Part shown: piece by piece, positions 1 to 7,130 of the stretch | Layout: each line of letters begins with the position of its first letter | Numbering within the stretch: the stretch's first letter is position 1 | The notes under the pieces: generated by a model | Told to the model about the DNA's origin: nothing | Seen by the model: the letters and a program-made list of their open reading frames with translations, nothing else | Databases searched by the model: none | Assembly: GCA_035493895.1 (NCBI GenBank) | Contig: DATJHM010000015.1 | Coordinates: 1 to 18,290, forward strand | DNA: 18,290 nucleotides | DNA from: DATJHM01 sp035493895 | GTDB lineage: Bacteria > Chloroflexota > Ktedonobacteria > Ktedonobacterales > Ktedonobacteraceae | Direction of reading: 5' to 3' | Made by a program: the position numbers and the translations under genes

Positions 1-1
1 T

Positions 2-64
2 CTGGCCGACGCCCCCGATGCAGGCAAGCAGCGCCGCTACGGGGTAATCGACAAAGGAAAGTAG
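2..64 (+). CDS. Possible C-terminal end of a protein cut by the window edge
   Basis: The first frame open from the left edge encodes 20 residues ending in YGVIDKGK before a TAG stop. Its codons are GC-rich at third positions, like the real genes here, and unlike the following 70 bases. Nothing in the fragment identifies a family. The minus strand is also open across the same bases, with a hydrophobic reading, so strand assignment is uncertain. A small hairpin (TCCACC, loop AAAG, GGTGGA at 103-118) lies between this end and the stop of the next gene, but it has no T-run on either strand. Confidence 0.3.
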   Translation: MADAPDAGKQRRYGVIDKGK

Positions 65-133
65 ATCACCATGAGTATACGTGCCGCAAGAGTTATGTTT
101 GCTCCACCAAAGGGTGGAAAAACAGATAACTCG

Positions 134-1300
134 CTAAGCTAGCCAGTAGTGATGCACGAAGAAGATCGTGAACAACACAAGAAAAATCGACGCGAGCGTG
201 ATATAGAGCCGCTCGAAAAGAGGATACTTACACCAGAGACCCAGCAGAAGAAAGCAGGGAAAGATCGTCAGAAGATAGCGTGGAGCCGAGGTCAATGGCT
301 CCGTCGAGATTGAAGGATTGCTCAACGCGAAAAGCAGCATCGCCAATGCGTAGAGGCTATAAGAAATAGGCAGACGTCGCCAGCCGATCGCCAGGACCAG
401 TAGGGGCAAAAGCGTAAAAAGCAGGTCCAGCAGATTGTGGAGAAGCTGATAACCGGTCAGGAGCGCCGTGACGGTCTCTACCAGACCAAGCCAGGGGAAT
501 GTGGTGTGCCGTCCCCAGCCTGTGCGTTCGGCGGCGACAAAGAGGAGCGGATTCTTCCAGACAATGCCCAGATAGTACATATAACAGGCTACCCCCAACG
601 GGATCAGGAGCAACGGGGCCAGTGCGAGCAGTTTCTGCCCCCAACTCGTTTGTTGACATTGTTTTCCCCGGCAATAGCGCTGCACAAACACCACGCAGAA
701 TGGCACAAGCAGCATCAGGCCCGTCACCCGCGTCAGCGCCGCCAGTCCCGCACACAGGCCAGCTAACCACCAGGCCGCAAGATGACGAAATTGCAGACAA
801 TAAAACGTTGCCAGACTCAGCAACAGAAAGAGCGATTCGGTATAGCCCGCAAAAAAGAAAACTGTATAGGGATACAATGCCAGACAGAATAGCGTCTTGC
901 GGGCAAGCGAAGCAGAAAATATTTTCCGGCTCAACGCGAAGAAAAGCACCAGTGCCAGATAGAACAGGAGATTTGCCAGCAAGAGAGCGGAGAAAAAATA
1001 CGCCTCATCCATCCCACCGAACATGTTCCCCAGAAGACGTAAGCAGAACGGCCAGAGGGGAAAAAATACGCTGCTCTGGGCCAGATGATAGCCATAATGC
1101 GCAATATCGCTATAAGAAAGCTGATCCCAGTAGTTCCAGGTAAGCAGGCAAGCTTTTAGCTGTTGAGCACAATTCAAGCCATTTTTTGTGCCAGAGGGAG
1201 GAAAGATGGCAAGACTGAACCAGGTTGTGGCAAGTATGATGCCGCGACTCAGAAAAAAGGGCCAGATGGGTTCTTGCCAGGGGAGCTTGTCTCTTAGCAT
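134..1300 (-). CDS. PIG-V-like integral membrane mannosyltransferase (GT-C fold)
   Basis: The 388-residue product is almost entirely hydrophobic, with roughly ten membrane segments, as in GT-C glycosyltransferases that use a lipid-linked sugar donor. Family signs are the acidic first outer loop (YWDQ, Asp about residue 59), FFPLWP at about 79-84 after a GY, and GYTESLF at about 152-158. These match the PIG-V/Mannosyl_trans2 group. Eukaryotic PIG-V adds the second mannose to GPI anchors; bacterial homologues probably glycosylate a lipid or surface polymer, and the acceptor cannot be told here. I chose ATG at 1300 because the chain then starts just before the first membrane helix and has AAAGGAT before it, though very close. 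An in-frame ATG at 1354 would add 18 residues but has no Shine-Dalgarno site and would run further into the space before the divergent nth gene. Confidence 0.8.
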   Translation of the reverse strand: MLRDKLPWQEPIWPFFLSRGIILATTWFSLAIFPPSGTKNGLNCAQQLKACLLTWNYWDQLSYSDIAHYGYHLAQSSVFFPLWPFCLRLLGNMFGGMDEAYFFSALLLANLLFYLALVLFFALSRKIFSASLARKTLFCLALYPYTVFFFAGYTESLFLLLSLATFYCLQFRHLAAWWLAGLCAGLAALTRVTGLMLLVPFCVVFVQRYCRGKQCQQTSWGQKLLALAPLLLIPLGVACYMYYLGIVWKNPLLFVAAERTGWGRHTTFPWLGLVETVTALLTGYQLLHNLLDLLFTLLPLLVLAIGWRRLPISYSLYALAMLLFALSNPSISTEPLTSAPRYLLTIFPCFLLLGLWCKYPLFERLYITLASIFLVLFTIFFVHHYWLA

Positions 1301-1427
1301 ATCCTTTTCTTTAAGCGTTTTTTTTGTGATAATGGAAGCAGCAACCAGTTCCATAGAGGCGAATAAGAATAGTATACAAGACTCTCATGAGGGTTACCAC
1401 GTACAAACAGAAGGGGGATCTATCAAC

Positions 1428-2105
1428 TTGGAACAGAGCATCCCTGCACATATGCATGCAGCCCCGCGTTCTGCCGAACAGGTAAACGCCATCCTGGAGG
1501 AGTTAGCACATCTCTATCCCACTGCTCGCTACGATCTCAATTTTAGCACGCCCCTCGAACTTTTCGTCGCCACCCAGCTGGCCGCGCAATGTACCGATGC
1601 GCGTGTCAATGCCGTAACACAAACGCTCTTTCAGAAGTACCGTAGCGCCGAAGATTATGCCAATGCCAGCCTGGAAGAGTTTGAGCAGGACATCAAAGCG
1701 ATTACCTTCTTTCGCAACAAAGCCAAGAATATTCGTGCCGCCTGTCAGGTGCTCGTCCAGCGACACCAGGGAGAGGTACCACAAAGTATGGCGGAGATGG
1801 TCATGCTCCCGGGCGTGGCCCGCAAAACGGCCAATGTGATCCTGGGCAACGCCTTTGGCATCAGCGACGGGATTATTATCGATACGCATGTCGGCCGCTT
1901 AGCCCGACGTTTTGGCTGGTCGCAATCCGAAGATCCCGTCAAAGTCGAGCAGGACATGATGAAGCTTATTCCGCGTACCGGATGGCTCAATGTCGCCCAT
2001 CGCATGATCTATCACGGACGAGCAGTCTGCCCGGCGCGCAAGCCACACTGCGCACAATGTACGCTCGCTCAGTATTGTCCCGCAGCCTTTACCGAAAAGC
2101 CATAA
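1428..2105 (+). CDS. nth: Endonuclease III, DNA glycosylase/AP lyase
   Basis: Base-excision repair enzyme that removes oxidised pyrimidines and cuts the abasic site. From the TTG at 1428 the product has 225 residues, close to the roughly 211 of E. coli Nth. Seen in the sequence: the NFSTPLELFVA start of the fold, the helix-hairpin-helix LPGVARKTANV with the catalytic lysine at about residue 133, IDTHVGR with the catalytic aspartate at about 152, and the C-terminal [4Fe-4S] loop C-x6-C-x2-C-x5-C (Cys 201, 208, 211, 217). The TTG is preferred because AAGGGGGAT lies 10 bases upstream. The frame is open back to 1188, but that extension overlaps the divergent gene and does not resemble Nth. ATG 1332 and ATG 1452 are alternatives without a good ribosome site. 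Confidence 0.95.
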   Translation: MEQSIPAHMHAAPRSAEQVNAILEELAHLYPTARYDLNFSTPLELFVATQLAAQCTDARVNAVTQTLFQKYRSAEDYANASLEEFEQDIKAITFFRNKAKNIRAACQVLVQRHQGEVPQSMAEMVMLPGVARKTANVILGNAFGISDGIIIDTHVGRLARRFGWSQSEDPVKVEQDMMKLIPRTGWLNVAHRMIYHGRAVCPARKPHCAQCTLAQYCPAAFTEKP

Positions 2106-2113
2106 CCAACAAT

Positions 2114-2160
2114 AGCATATTCAGGCCGGTGAACATATGCTTCACCGGCCTGAATATGCT
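2114..2160. terminator. Long perfect hairpin between convergent genes
   Basis: Two perfect 20-base arms (2114-2133 and 2141-2160, centred on GGCCGG) flank a 7-base loop. The hairpin starts 8 bases after the nth stop and ends 29 bases before the stop of the convergent gene. It has no T-run on the plus side; the minus side is only mildly T-rich. It probably serves as a bidirectional terminator or mRNA 3'-end stabiliser. Confidence 0.7.
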
Positions 2161-2189
2161 ATGAGGAGAGTTGTTGCAGAAGCTCTTGA

Positions 2190-2804
2190 CTAGAGAACAT
2201 AACAGCCAACACCTTCATCAGTGTAGCCGTTCGACACAGCCGAATCGCGCTCTGATGTGCTGGTGGTATAGAAATGATGACCCCCGAGGCGATCATAGAG
2301 GCGATAGAATGGGGTAGAGAAGGCCACAATACGATTATCGGATAACACGTAACAGGCGATACCTTCACGCTGATAGCCAAGACGGAAGACGGCTCTGTTT
2401 GCCTCGCGTGTGTCGACTGTGTAGAAATGATCTCTCGTATTCAGGTTGTGCAGATGATAGAGGGGCACAGTGCCATAAAACGAGGAGAGAAGAACGTAAC
2501 AGGCCGGGCCTTCATCCTCATAGCGGAAGCGCCGGATGGCATTATCCGCCTCACTTCTATCTGTCGTATAAAAGTGGTCGCCAAATCTAGGATGAGAGAG
2601 ATGATAGAACAATCCCAGATTTGATACGAGCGGCAAATCGTTCGGCGGCTGCAAACTATGTGCGCTGGCGATCTCGGGCGCGGTGAGGCCTGCAAACGTA
2701 GTCAAAGCGGCGGCCCCTGAAACGCCCAGCATCTTTTTGAAGAACTGACGTCGCGGACTCTTTTTGTCATCCAGGGAGAGATTACTTTCCTCTTTCTGAT
2801 CCAT
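2190..2804 (-). CDS. Tat-exported protein with three DUF5648-type repeats
   Basis: The 204-residue product starts with a charged stretch, then SPRRQFFKK at 16-23 and a hydrophobic run ending in IASAHS near residue 50. This is a twin-arginine signal, so a folded protein outside the membrane is expected. The rest is three copies of about 39 residues (66-104, 115-153, 166-204), each with a Y-H/R start, (D/H)HFYT in the middle (about 77, 126, 177) and a GY/RY...EG..CYVL end. This is the pattern of DUF5648 repeats, found in secreted proteins, often beside lectin-like or hydrolase domains. No catalytic domain is attached here, so a binding or wall-associated role is inferred. ATG 2804 is chosen for the GGAGG 7 bases upstream; the frame is open to 2864 without a better start. 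Confidence 0.75.
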   Translation of the reverse strand: MDQKEESNLSLDDKKSPRRQFFKKMLGVSGAAALTTFAGLTAPEIASAHSLQPPNDLPLVSNLGLFYHLSHPRFGDHFYTTDRSEADNAIRRFRYEDEGPACYVLLSSFYGTVPLYHLHNLNTRDHFYTVDTREANRAVFRLGYQREGIACYVLSDNRIVAFSTPFYRLYDRLGGHHFYTTSTSERDSAVSNGYTDEGVGCYVL

Positions 2805-3214
2805 AAACACGCCTCCATTTCTCTTCTTTCCCTGTAAAGTATATTTTTCACCGGTATAATACACCAGATATTCACAGCATATATTTTACAGGAAACATCT
2901 ATTTCACTTTTCCAGCAGCTTTCCTTCGAACAGTACCTAAATTTTCAATTCTGTGCGAAGTATACATTCTCTTACTACTATATCTTCAAGTAAAATCGGC
3001 AAAATATAATATGACTATCAACCTGCATATTTGTAAAACAGAGGAAATACGCACAAAAAGACCCCCAGATTACGCAACTTTGATGACCAAAATCCGTAAA
3101 TGAAGGGAAATCATCTCCGACATGATAAAAAATGAGCGCATATCATCGAAGAGGAACGATAGCTATGAATCAAACCAGACGCTCCACCAATAGAGATGCA
3201 ACAGCAACAATGAA
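2805..3214. other. AT-rich spacer upstream of the repeat protein
   Basis: This 410-base gap lies between the start of the Tat-exported repeat protein and the stop of the pseudokinase-Rieske gene, both on the minus strand. It must hold the promoter of the former, and TATACT near 2834 (minus strand) is a possible -10, but no clear -35 pairs with it. A plus-strand frame with GAGGAA before ATG 3165 exists but continues as the antisense of the Rieske gene, so it is not accepted. No terminator with a T-run was found after the Rieske gene. Confidence 0.5.
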
Positions 3215-5146
3215 TTATGCTGTGCTGATCGAGCCATCGGCATTGATCTGCAACTTGACCGATTTGAGCGGAGCGGTGGCAGGTCCGTTCAACGCCTTGC
3301 CACCGGCAGCGGGATCAAACGTTGAATTATGTTTGGGACAGACGAGCAGATGGCGCTTCGTATCGTAAACCACAGCAACGGCCTCATGCGTACAGGCGCT
3401 CTCGTAGGCGACAAAATTGCCGTTGGGAAGATGAATCAAGAGGCTGGCTTGCTGATCGGCGAGATTCGTAAATTTTACCGCAGTATTGAGCGGCTGACGC
3501 TTCTGGCCAATGACCTTTTTCTTCTGCGGGGCCGCGACAGAATCCGTCTGACCACCCGCCGCCCCCATGATATGCACAGGTTGCCCCTGGGTAATTTGCG
3601 CCAGACTGATCCCACCCAGACCAATCAGGCCAAGCGTTACGGCACCACCAGTCGCCATGAGCGCCAGCGTCTTGCGACGTCCCGTATCCACCGCACCAGG
3701 CACAGGTGGTGGCGTAGAGATTTTTGGCGTCGTTAGCGGCCTGTATACGTTTGCCATCATCGGAGTGGGCAATCCAGGCAGGGGAGCAGCAAATTTTTGC
3801 TCCATGGCAGGCTCACGCACAAATGGCATTGCCTGCCTCAGCGGACTCGCTCCGCGTGGTTGTTCATCTTCTGGCGTAATGCCTGGCAGCGTATTCTGAT
3901 CGGCAATTGAGAAGGAAGAAGAGAGAGTTTTCCCCGGCTGCTTCTCCGCCAACAGGGCAGCAGGCAGGGGAGGATACTCGCCGAGAGGAGGATGAGCGTC
4001 AGTGACAGCTTTGACGGCCGCCAGATGGTTCGTAATAATCGGCGGCCGCAACTGCCAGCCACCAGACTCGCCGGAAGAAGCCACAGCCAGAGAAGGGTCA
4101 GTGGAAGATAACGAGCCCGTTTGCCATGCGAGAGCGCCGGAGAGTAACCCTCGCCGTGAACCTGTCTGCTCACGACGCTCCACATCCGCCGAGAGAGCCT
4201 GGCTTTGGGGAAGAGAAAGTTGAGCCTGTGTGGAGGTGAGCTTCACCTGCTCTCCGCCCCGCAACGCCTGCTCAAATGCTGCAACCAGTTTACCGGCAGT
4301 CTGAAAGCGGAGGGCGGGGTCTCGCTCGAGGCATTGCTGTATCACGCGATCCAGTGCCCCCGAAAGCGAGAGAGGGAGCGTATGCAGTGGAGGGATAGAT
4401 TGATCGATATGCTCAAATGCAATCGCCATCGGATCCTCGCCAGTAAAGGGAAGCGTGCCACTCAGCAGTTCATAGAGCAAAACGCCCAGCGCGTAGATAT
4501 CCGAGCGTTCATCGGGCGGCGTCCCCTCAACCACCTCAGGGGCCATATACTCGGGAGCGCCAAGAAAGCTTCCGGCCAGACTGAACAGATGCGCATAGGG
4601 TCGCCCATCTTCCTCAATATCGTGTAGCGAGAGCATATGCATCAGGCCAAAGTTAGTGAGCTGTATATTCTGCGCGTGATCAAGCAAAATATGCGTAGAC
4701 TCTAGAGAGCCATGGACCACACCTTGCAGACGGGCATAATCCAGAGCTGCGGCAATCTGCTGAAGAAGCTCCAGCGTCTGCTCAGGAGGAAAAGGACCCT
4801 GTTGTCGTAAGAGATGAGCCAGTGATCTGGTGGTAGACGCCGGAGAGGGAGTGATGAGATAAGGGTAGCCATACTCCTCACCATAGGCATACAACGGCAA
4901 AATGTGAGGATGATCAAGCACGGCCAGCTTACCGGCAGTCTCCATAAAACGCCAACGGAAACGGGCCAGACCCTCTGCCGACAGATCGGCAGGCAAGAGA
5001 AACACCGTCAAAAGTACTGTGAGCAGTGCCTCCTGTTGTGCCATATATACTGCATTCAGTTTACTCAACCTGAGTAACTGCTGAATGACATACCCTTGCA
5101 AATTTTTACCAACGAGCTGATCCAACGAGAAAGTTTGTGTACTCAT
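3215..5146 (-). CDS. Membrane-anchored pseudokinase with C-terminal Rieske domain
   Basis: The 643-residue product has a bacterial Hanks-type kinase fold at about 19-297, a long low-complexity Pro/Ser/Ala linker, one hydrophobic segment at about 492-517 and a Rieske-type domain from about 554 to the end. The kinase core is recognisable from APE (202-204), SDIYALGVLLYELLSG and LERDPALRF, but the catalytic residues are gone. The glycine loop reads LRLSKLNAVY, no lysine occupies the VAIK position, HRD is HGS (145-147) and DFG is NFG (165-167). It should not transfer phosphate. The Rieske domain keeps C-T-H (585, 587) and C-P-K-H (603, 606), the four [2Fe-2S] ligands. RRKT before the hydrophobic segment resembles the Tat motif of exported Rieske proteins, so the domain probably lies outside. 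ATG 5146 is chosen for GGGGGG five bases upstream; ATGs at 5167 and 5179 are alternatives. The partner is unknown. Confidence 0.85.
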   Translation of the reverse strand: MSTQTFSLDQLVGKNLQGYVIQQLLRLSKLNAVYMAQQEALLTVLLTVFLLPADLSAEGLARFRWRFMETAGKLAVLDHPHILPLYAYGEEYGYPYLITPSPASTTRSLAHLLRQQGPFPPEQTLELLQQIAAALDYARLQGVVHGSLESTHILLDHAQNIQLTNFGLMHMLSLHDIEEDGRPYAHLFSLAGSFLGAPEYMAPEVVEGTPPDERSDIYALGVLLYELLSGTLPFTGEDPMAIAFEHIDQSIPPLHTLPLSLSGALDRVIQQCLERDPALRFQTAGKLVAAFEQALRGGEQVKLTSTQAQLSLPQSQALSADVERREQTGSRRGLLSGALAWQTGSLSSTDPSLAVASSGESGGWQLRPPIITNHLAAVKAVTDAHPPLGEYPPLPAALLAEKQPGKTLSSSFSIADQNTLPGITPEDEQPRGASPLRQAMPFVREPAMEQKFAAPLPGLPTPMMANVYRPLTTPKISTPPPVPGAVDTGRRKTLALMATGGAVTLGLIGLGGISLAQITQGQPVHIMGAAGGQTDSVAAPQKKKVIGQKRQPLNTAVKFTNLADQQASLLIHLPNGNFVAYESACTHEAVAVVYDTKRHLLVCPKHNSTFDPAAGGKALNGPATAPLKSVKLQINADGSISTA

Positions 5147-5221
5147 AAATCCCCCCACATTGCTCATAATTACGTCCACATTCTACATCAGGCAGAGCAT
5201 AAAACCCCTTCAATCACTTAG

Positions 5222-5249
5222 TGTATACATTGCATGAATTACAAGTCAA
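5222..5249 (-). promoter_or_regulatory. Sigma-A type promoter of the pseudokinase-Rieske gene
   Basis: On the minus strand TTGACT (5244-5249) is followed by a 16-base spacer and TATACA (5222-5227). The predicted start near 5215 gives a leader of about 70 bases before ATG 5146. Both boxes match the consensus at five of six positions, and the position is right for the downstream gene. Confidence 0.55.
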
Positions 5250-5704
5250 GAGAGAACGTCAACAAATAGGACTTGTGGGGGATAGAGGGAAGGGAATAGT
5301 CCTTTCGGGTCTTTTTTTTGATGGTTCTACGTTTTTCATAGGGGTTGAGAGCGTATTTTTCTGTGTCAAAGGGATACTATAGAGCTACATCCTGAGACTT
5401 GATTTCTGCCCTTCTTGTAAAAATTCTTTGCCTGCGACAGCGAGCGAAAAACAGCTTTACAAGTGGCTTCACCAGTTCACTACTGTCGCTGTTGTGTAAG
5501 GCCAGTACTGCTGTCATCCTCTGTTCATACTCACACTTCTGACAATTTCCTTTACAAGTAACGACGATTGTTATACAATGTGTACACAAGGACATCCCAT
5601 GCAGTTCTTTTATGGAGCTTTTGCCTGATGCCCATGAAGAGTAACGTACTGTATAATAATATATGGTGTTCCATATTCTATCCCAAAAAAGGAGTTTCTT
5701 TTAA
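5250..5704. other. Intergenic region before the excisionase-like gene
   Basis: No gene is firmly supported here. An eight-T run follows an imperfect hairpin-like stretch near 5290-5318. A minus-strand frame at 5377-5595 could encode 72 residues, with CTHC and CKGNCQKC near the start and a basic C-terminus, but it lacks a good ribosome site, so it is left as a possibility only. On the plus strand TATAAT at 5652-5657 is followed by ATATGG-TGTT-CCATAT (5661-5676), a perfect six-base dyad. With no good -35 box, this looks like an activator- or repressor-controlled start for the next gene. Confidence 0.45.
5661..5676 (+). promoter_or_regulatory. Dyad next to a -10 box, candidate operator
   Basis: ATATGG and CCATAT are separated by TGTT and begin three bases after a TATAAT. 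The dyad therefore covers the expected transcription start, 29 bases before the ATG of the small DNA-binding protein. Autorepression by that protein is a reasonable inference, not shown. Confidence 0.4.
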
Positions 5705-5902
5705 ATGAACGAACTATTGACTGTATCGGAAGTAGCCCGTATTCTGCGTGTTGACAATACGACAGTACGTCGTTGGGTGAAGCAGGGTGTATTAGAAGCG
5801 GTAGTGCTGCCCCATGTAAACGAGCGCCAGGCGTACCGTATCAAACGGGCTACCCTGAATAAAGTCTTAGGCGAAGAAGCCATAGCTGCAATGAACGCGT
5901 AA
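5705..5902 (+). CDS. Excisionase/MerR-type helix-turn-helix small DNA-binding protein
   Basis: The whole 65-residue protein is one domain of the HTH_17/excisionase kind: LLTVSEVARILRVDNTTVRRWVKQGVLEAV (about 4-33) gives the helix-turn-helix and the start of the wing, and YRIKRATLNKVLGEE closes it. Such domains bind DNA as phage or element excisionases, or serve as the DNA-binding part of small regulators. No integrase, att-like repeat or phage gene lies beside it, so it is either a stand-alone regulator or a leftover of a lost element. GGAG lies 10 bases before the ATG, a TATAAT and a short dyad lie upstream, and a strong terminator follows, so it appears to be an independently expressed single-gene unit. 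Confidence 0.8.
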   Translation: MNELLTVSEVARILRVDNTTVRRWVKQGVLEAVVLPHVNERQAYRIKRATLNKVLGEEAIAAMNA

Positions 5903-5937
5903 CATTCATTTTTTTCAATGAAATTTTCGATAGGTTC

Positions 5938-5975
5938 AAAAAAGTCCCTGTTCTGCAAAGAACGGGGACTTTTTT
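5938..5975. terminator. Strong intrinsic terminator, usable in both directions
   Basis: Arms of 17 bases (5938-5954 and 5959-5975) with a single mismatch pair around a GCAA loop. The stem is flanked by AAAAAA on the left and TTTTTT on the right, so it ends the small HTH gene on the plus strand and can also stop the HdeD-like gene arriving on the minus strand. Confidence 0.9.
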
Positions 5976-6026
5976 GCATGCACACTCTTCTCGCGCGTTA
6001 GCTCAACAATCGTGCAAGATCCAGGT

Positions 6027-6632
6027 TCAAGCCAGGCGTGAGCCTGGATGTTGCACGTCCCTCGTCGTTTGCGCCAGGGAGCGAGATTGAAAGAAACGAA
6101 CAACAAACAGAATACCGAAAATGAGCGCATAAATGCCGATGATCCAGATCACGCTTAGCAGACCGAAGCGTGGCTGCAAGGCAATAAGCACACCGAAAAT
6201 GATCGAGGCCACACCAGCCAGCGCCAGCCACCAATCATTTCCCGAAGGCTCTCGGGTCGCAGAAACATCTCTGGCAGGTGAGAACGCCGCGACTATTTCC
6301 ATCACACCAGTGACAACGGCCCATGCCGCAAGCAGATAGAGGAAAATCAATGCGGTAATCCCCGGCCAGACAAACGCAATCACACCTGCGACCACACTGA
6401 CAATACCCTCAACCAGTAGCAACTCTCGCGACTGGAACGCGCTCCCTCTGGCAGCCGCAACAATATCGAAGATTCCATCAATGATTGCATACGCGCCAAA
6501 CAACAATATCAAAATGGCAAGCGTAATTCCTGGCCAGACAATAGCCAGAATGCCAAAAAGAATCGCAATCACACCACGAAACAATAACCCCTGTCGCTGA
6601 CTACGACCTGCTACTGACTGTAATGATTGCAT
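6027..6632 (-). CDS. HdeD-family (DUF308) membrane protein
   Basis: The 201-residue product carries six predicted membrane segments in three related pairs. Each pair contains the WPGIT or similar turn that marks this family: IVWPGITLAILILLFGAYAIIDGI and FVWPGITALIFLYLLAAWAVVTGVMEI are clear, and the third (LQPRFGLLSVIWIIGIYALIFGILFVVRFF) is more divergent. E. coli HdeD gives acid resistance at high cell density, but most DUF308 proteins have no known role, so function is not assigned. ATG 6632 is chosen because AAAGGG lies about 8 bases upstream and the chain then starts shortly before the first helix; a TTG at 6659 would add 9 residues. It stands alone between two plus-strand genes. Confidence 0.85.
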   Translation of the reverse strand: MQSLQSVAGRSQRQGLLFRGVIAILFGILAIVWPGITLAILILLFGAYAIIDGIFDIVAAARGSAFQSRELLLVEGIVSVVAGVIAFVWPGITALIFLYLLAAWAVVTGVMEIVAAFSPARDVSATREPSGNDWWLALAGVASIIFGVLIALQPRFGLLSVIWIIGIYALIFGILFVVRFFQSRSLAQTTRDVQHPGSRLA

Positions 6633-7130
6633 AATCTTGTCCCTTTCCACTGAAACCAAACAGCTCTACACATCCGGGGTGCCTGATCTGATAGCACCTT
6701 ACCCTACCTGGCCGACCTACATTCTCAAGTATAAGTACAAAATACTTCATAATACGTTGATAATATAAGACATAGTAATCAGAGTGTTATCTCAAAAAAT
6801 GGTATTTCTATCACAAATAAATCACATCAGTCTGTGCTATTTTACATTTTTGCTGTGGTTAAGAATTACGGTAATCAATCATACCTGCAAAAATAATATT
6901 CTTATGGAAAGCAGAATTGCGCTTGCACGGAAGTACCGGCAACAACAGTACAAGAGTACTACGCTATGTATGAACACTGGCTAGTTTTAATCTTTGCGCA
7001 ATAGTATGGAGTAACTACTACCGCTATTCATCCTATATCATAGAAGCTAAAAACAGGCCAATCAGTCGCAAGCGCTGCATACCTGGTTGCGGGATGAGAG
7101 TCAGACATGTTGTGCAAGGAGTAAAAAGTG
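6633..7130. other. AT-rich divergent spacer with a structured leader
   Basis: About 500 bases separate the divergent HdeD-like and giant redox genes, so promoters for both should lie here. The stretch 6721-6790 is very AT-rich, with AAGTA...TACTT repeats and several TATA-like boxes, but no pair stands out. A plus-strand frame at 6784-6984 starts with GTG, has no ribosome site and no family resemblance, and is rejected. Just before the redox gene, CGCAA and TTGCG can pair (about 7058-7092), giving a small leader hairpin. No known riboswitch was recognised. Confidence 0.45.

Noticed and set aside
437..1143. Plus-strand open frames of 109 and 214 residues opposite the mannosyltransferase
   Set aside because: They are antisense to a gene with clear family motifs, lack ribosome sites and have a polar, composition-driven sequence.
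1188..1427. N-terminal extension of endonuclease III back to 1188
   Set aside because: It overlaps the divergent gene, has no homology to Nth, and a TTG at 1428 with a good Shine-Dalgarno site fits the family length.
3165..3368. Plus-strand small frame with GAGGAA before ATG 3165
   Set aside because: Most of it is antisense to the conserved Rieske domain and it resembles no protein.
5377..5595. Minus-strand 72-residue frame with CTHC and CKGNCQKC
   Set aside because: Cysteine spacing is suggestive, but there is no good ribosome site, promoter or recognised family; kept only as a note in the spacer entry.
5705..5902. Excisionase-like gene as evidence of an integrated phage or element
   Set aside because: No integrase, att-like direct repeats, phage genes or tRNA were seen in the window.
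6784..6984. Plus-strand 66-residue frame from a GTG in the HdeD/redox spacer
   Set aside because: AT-rich composition, no ribosome site, no family resemblance.
7058..7092. Leader hairpin before the redox fusion gene as a riboswitch
   Set aside because: Only a 5-bp CGCAA/TTGCG stem was found, with no match to a known riboswitch core.
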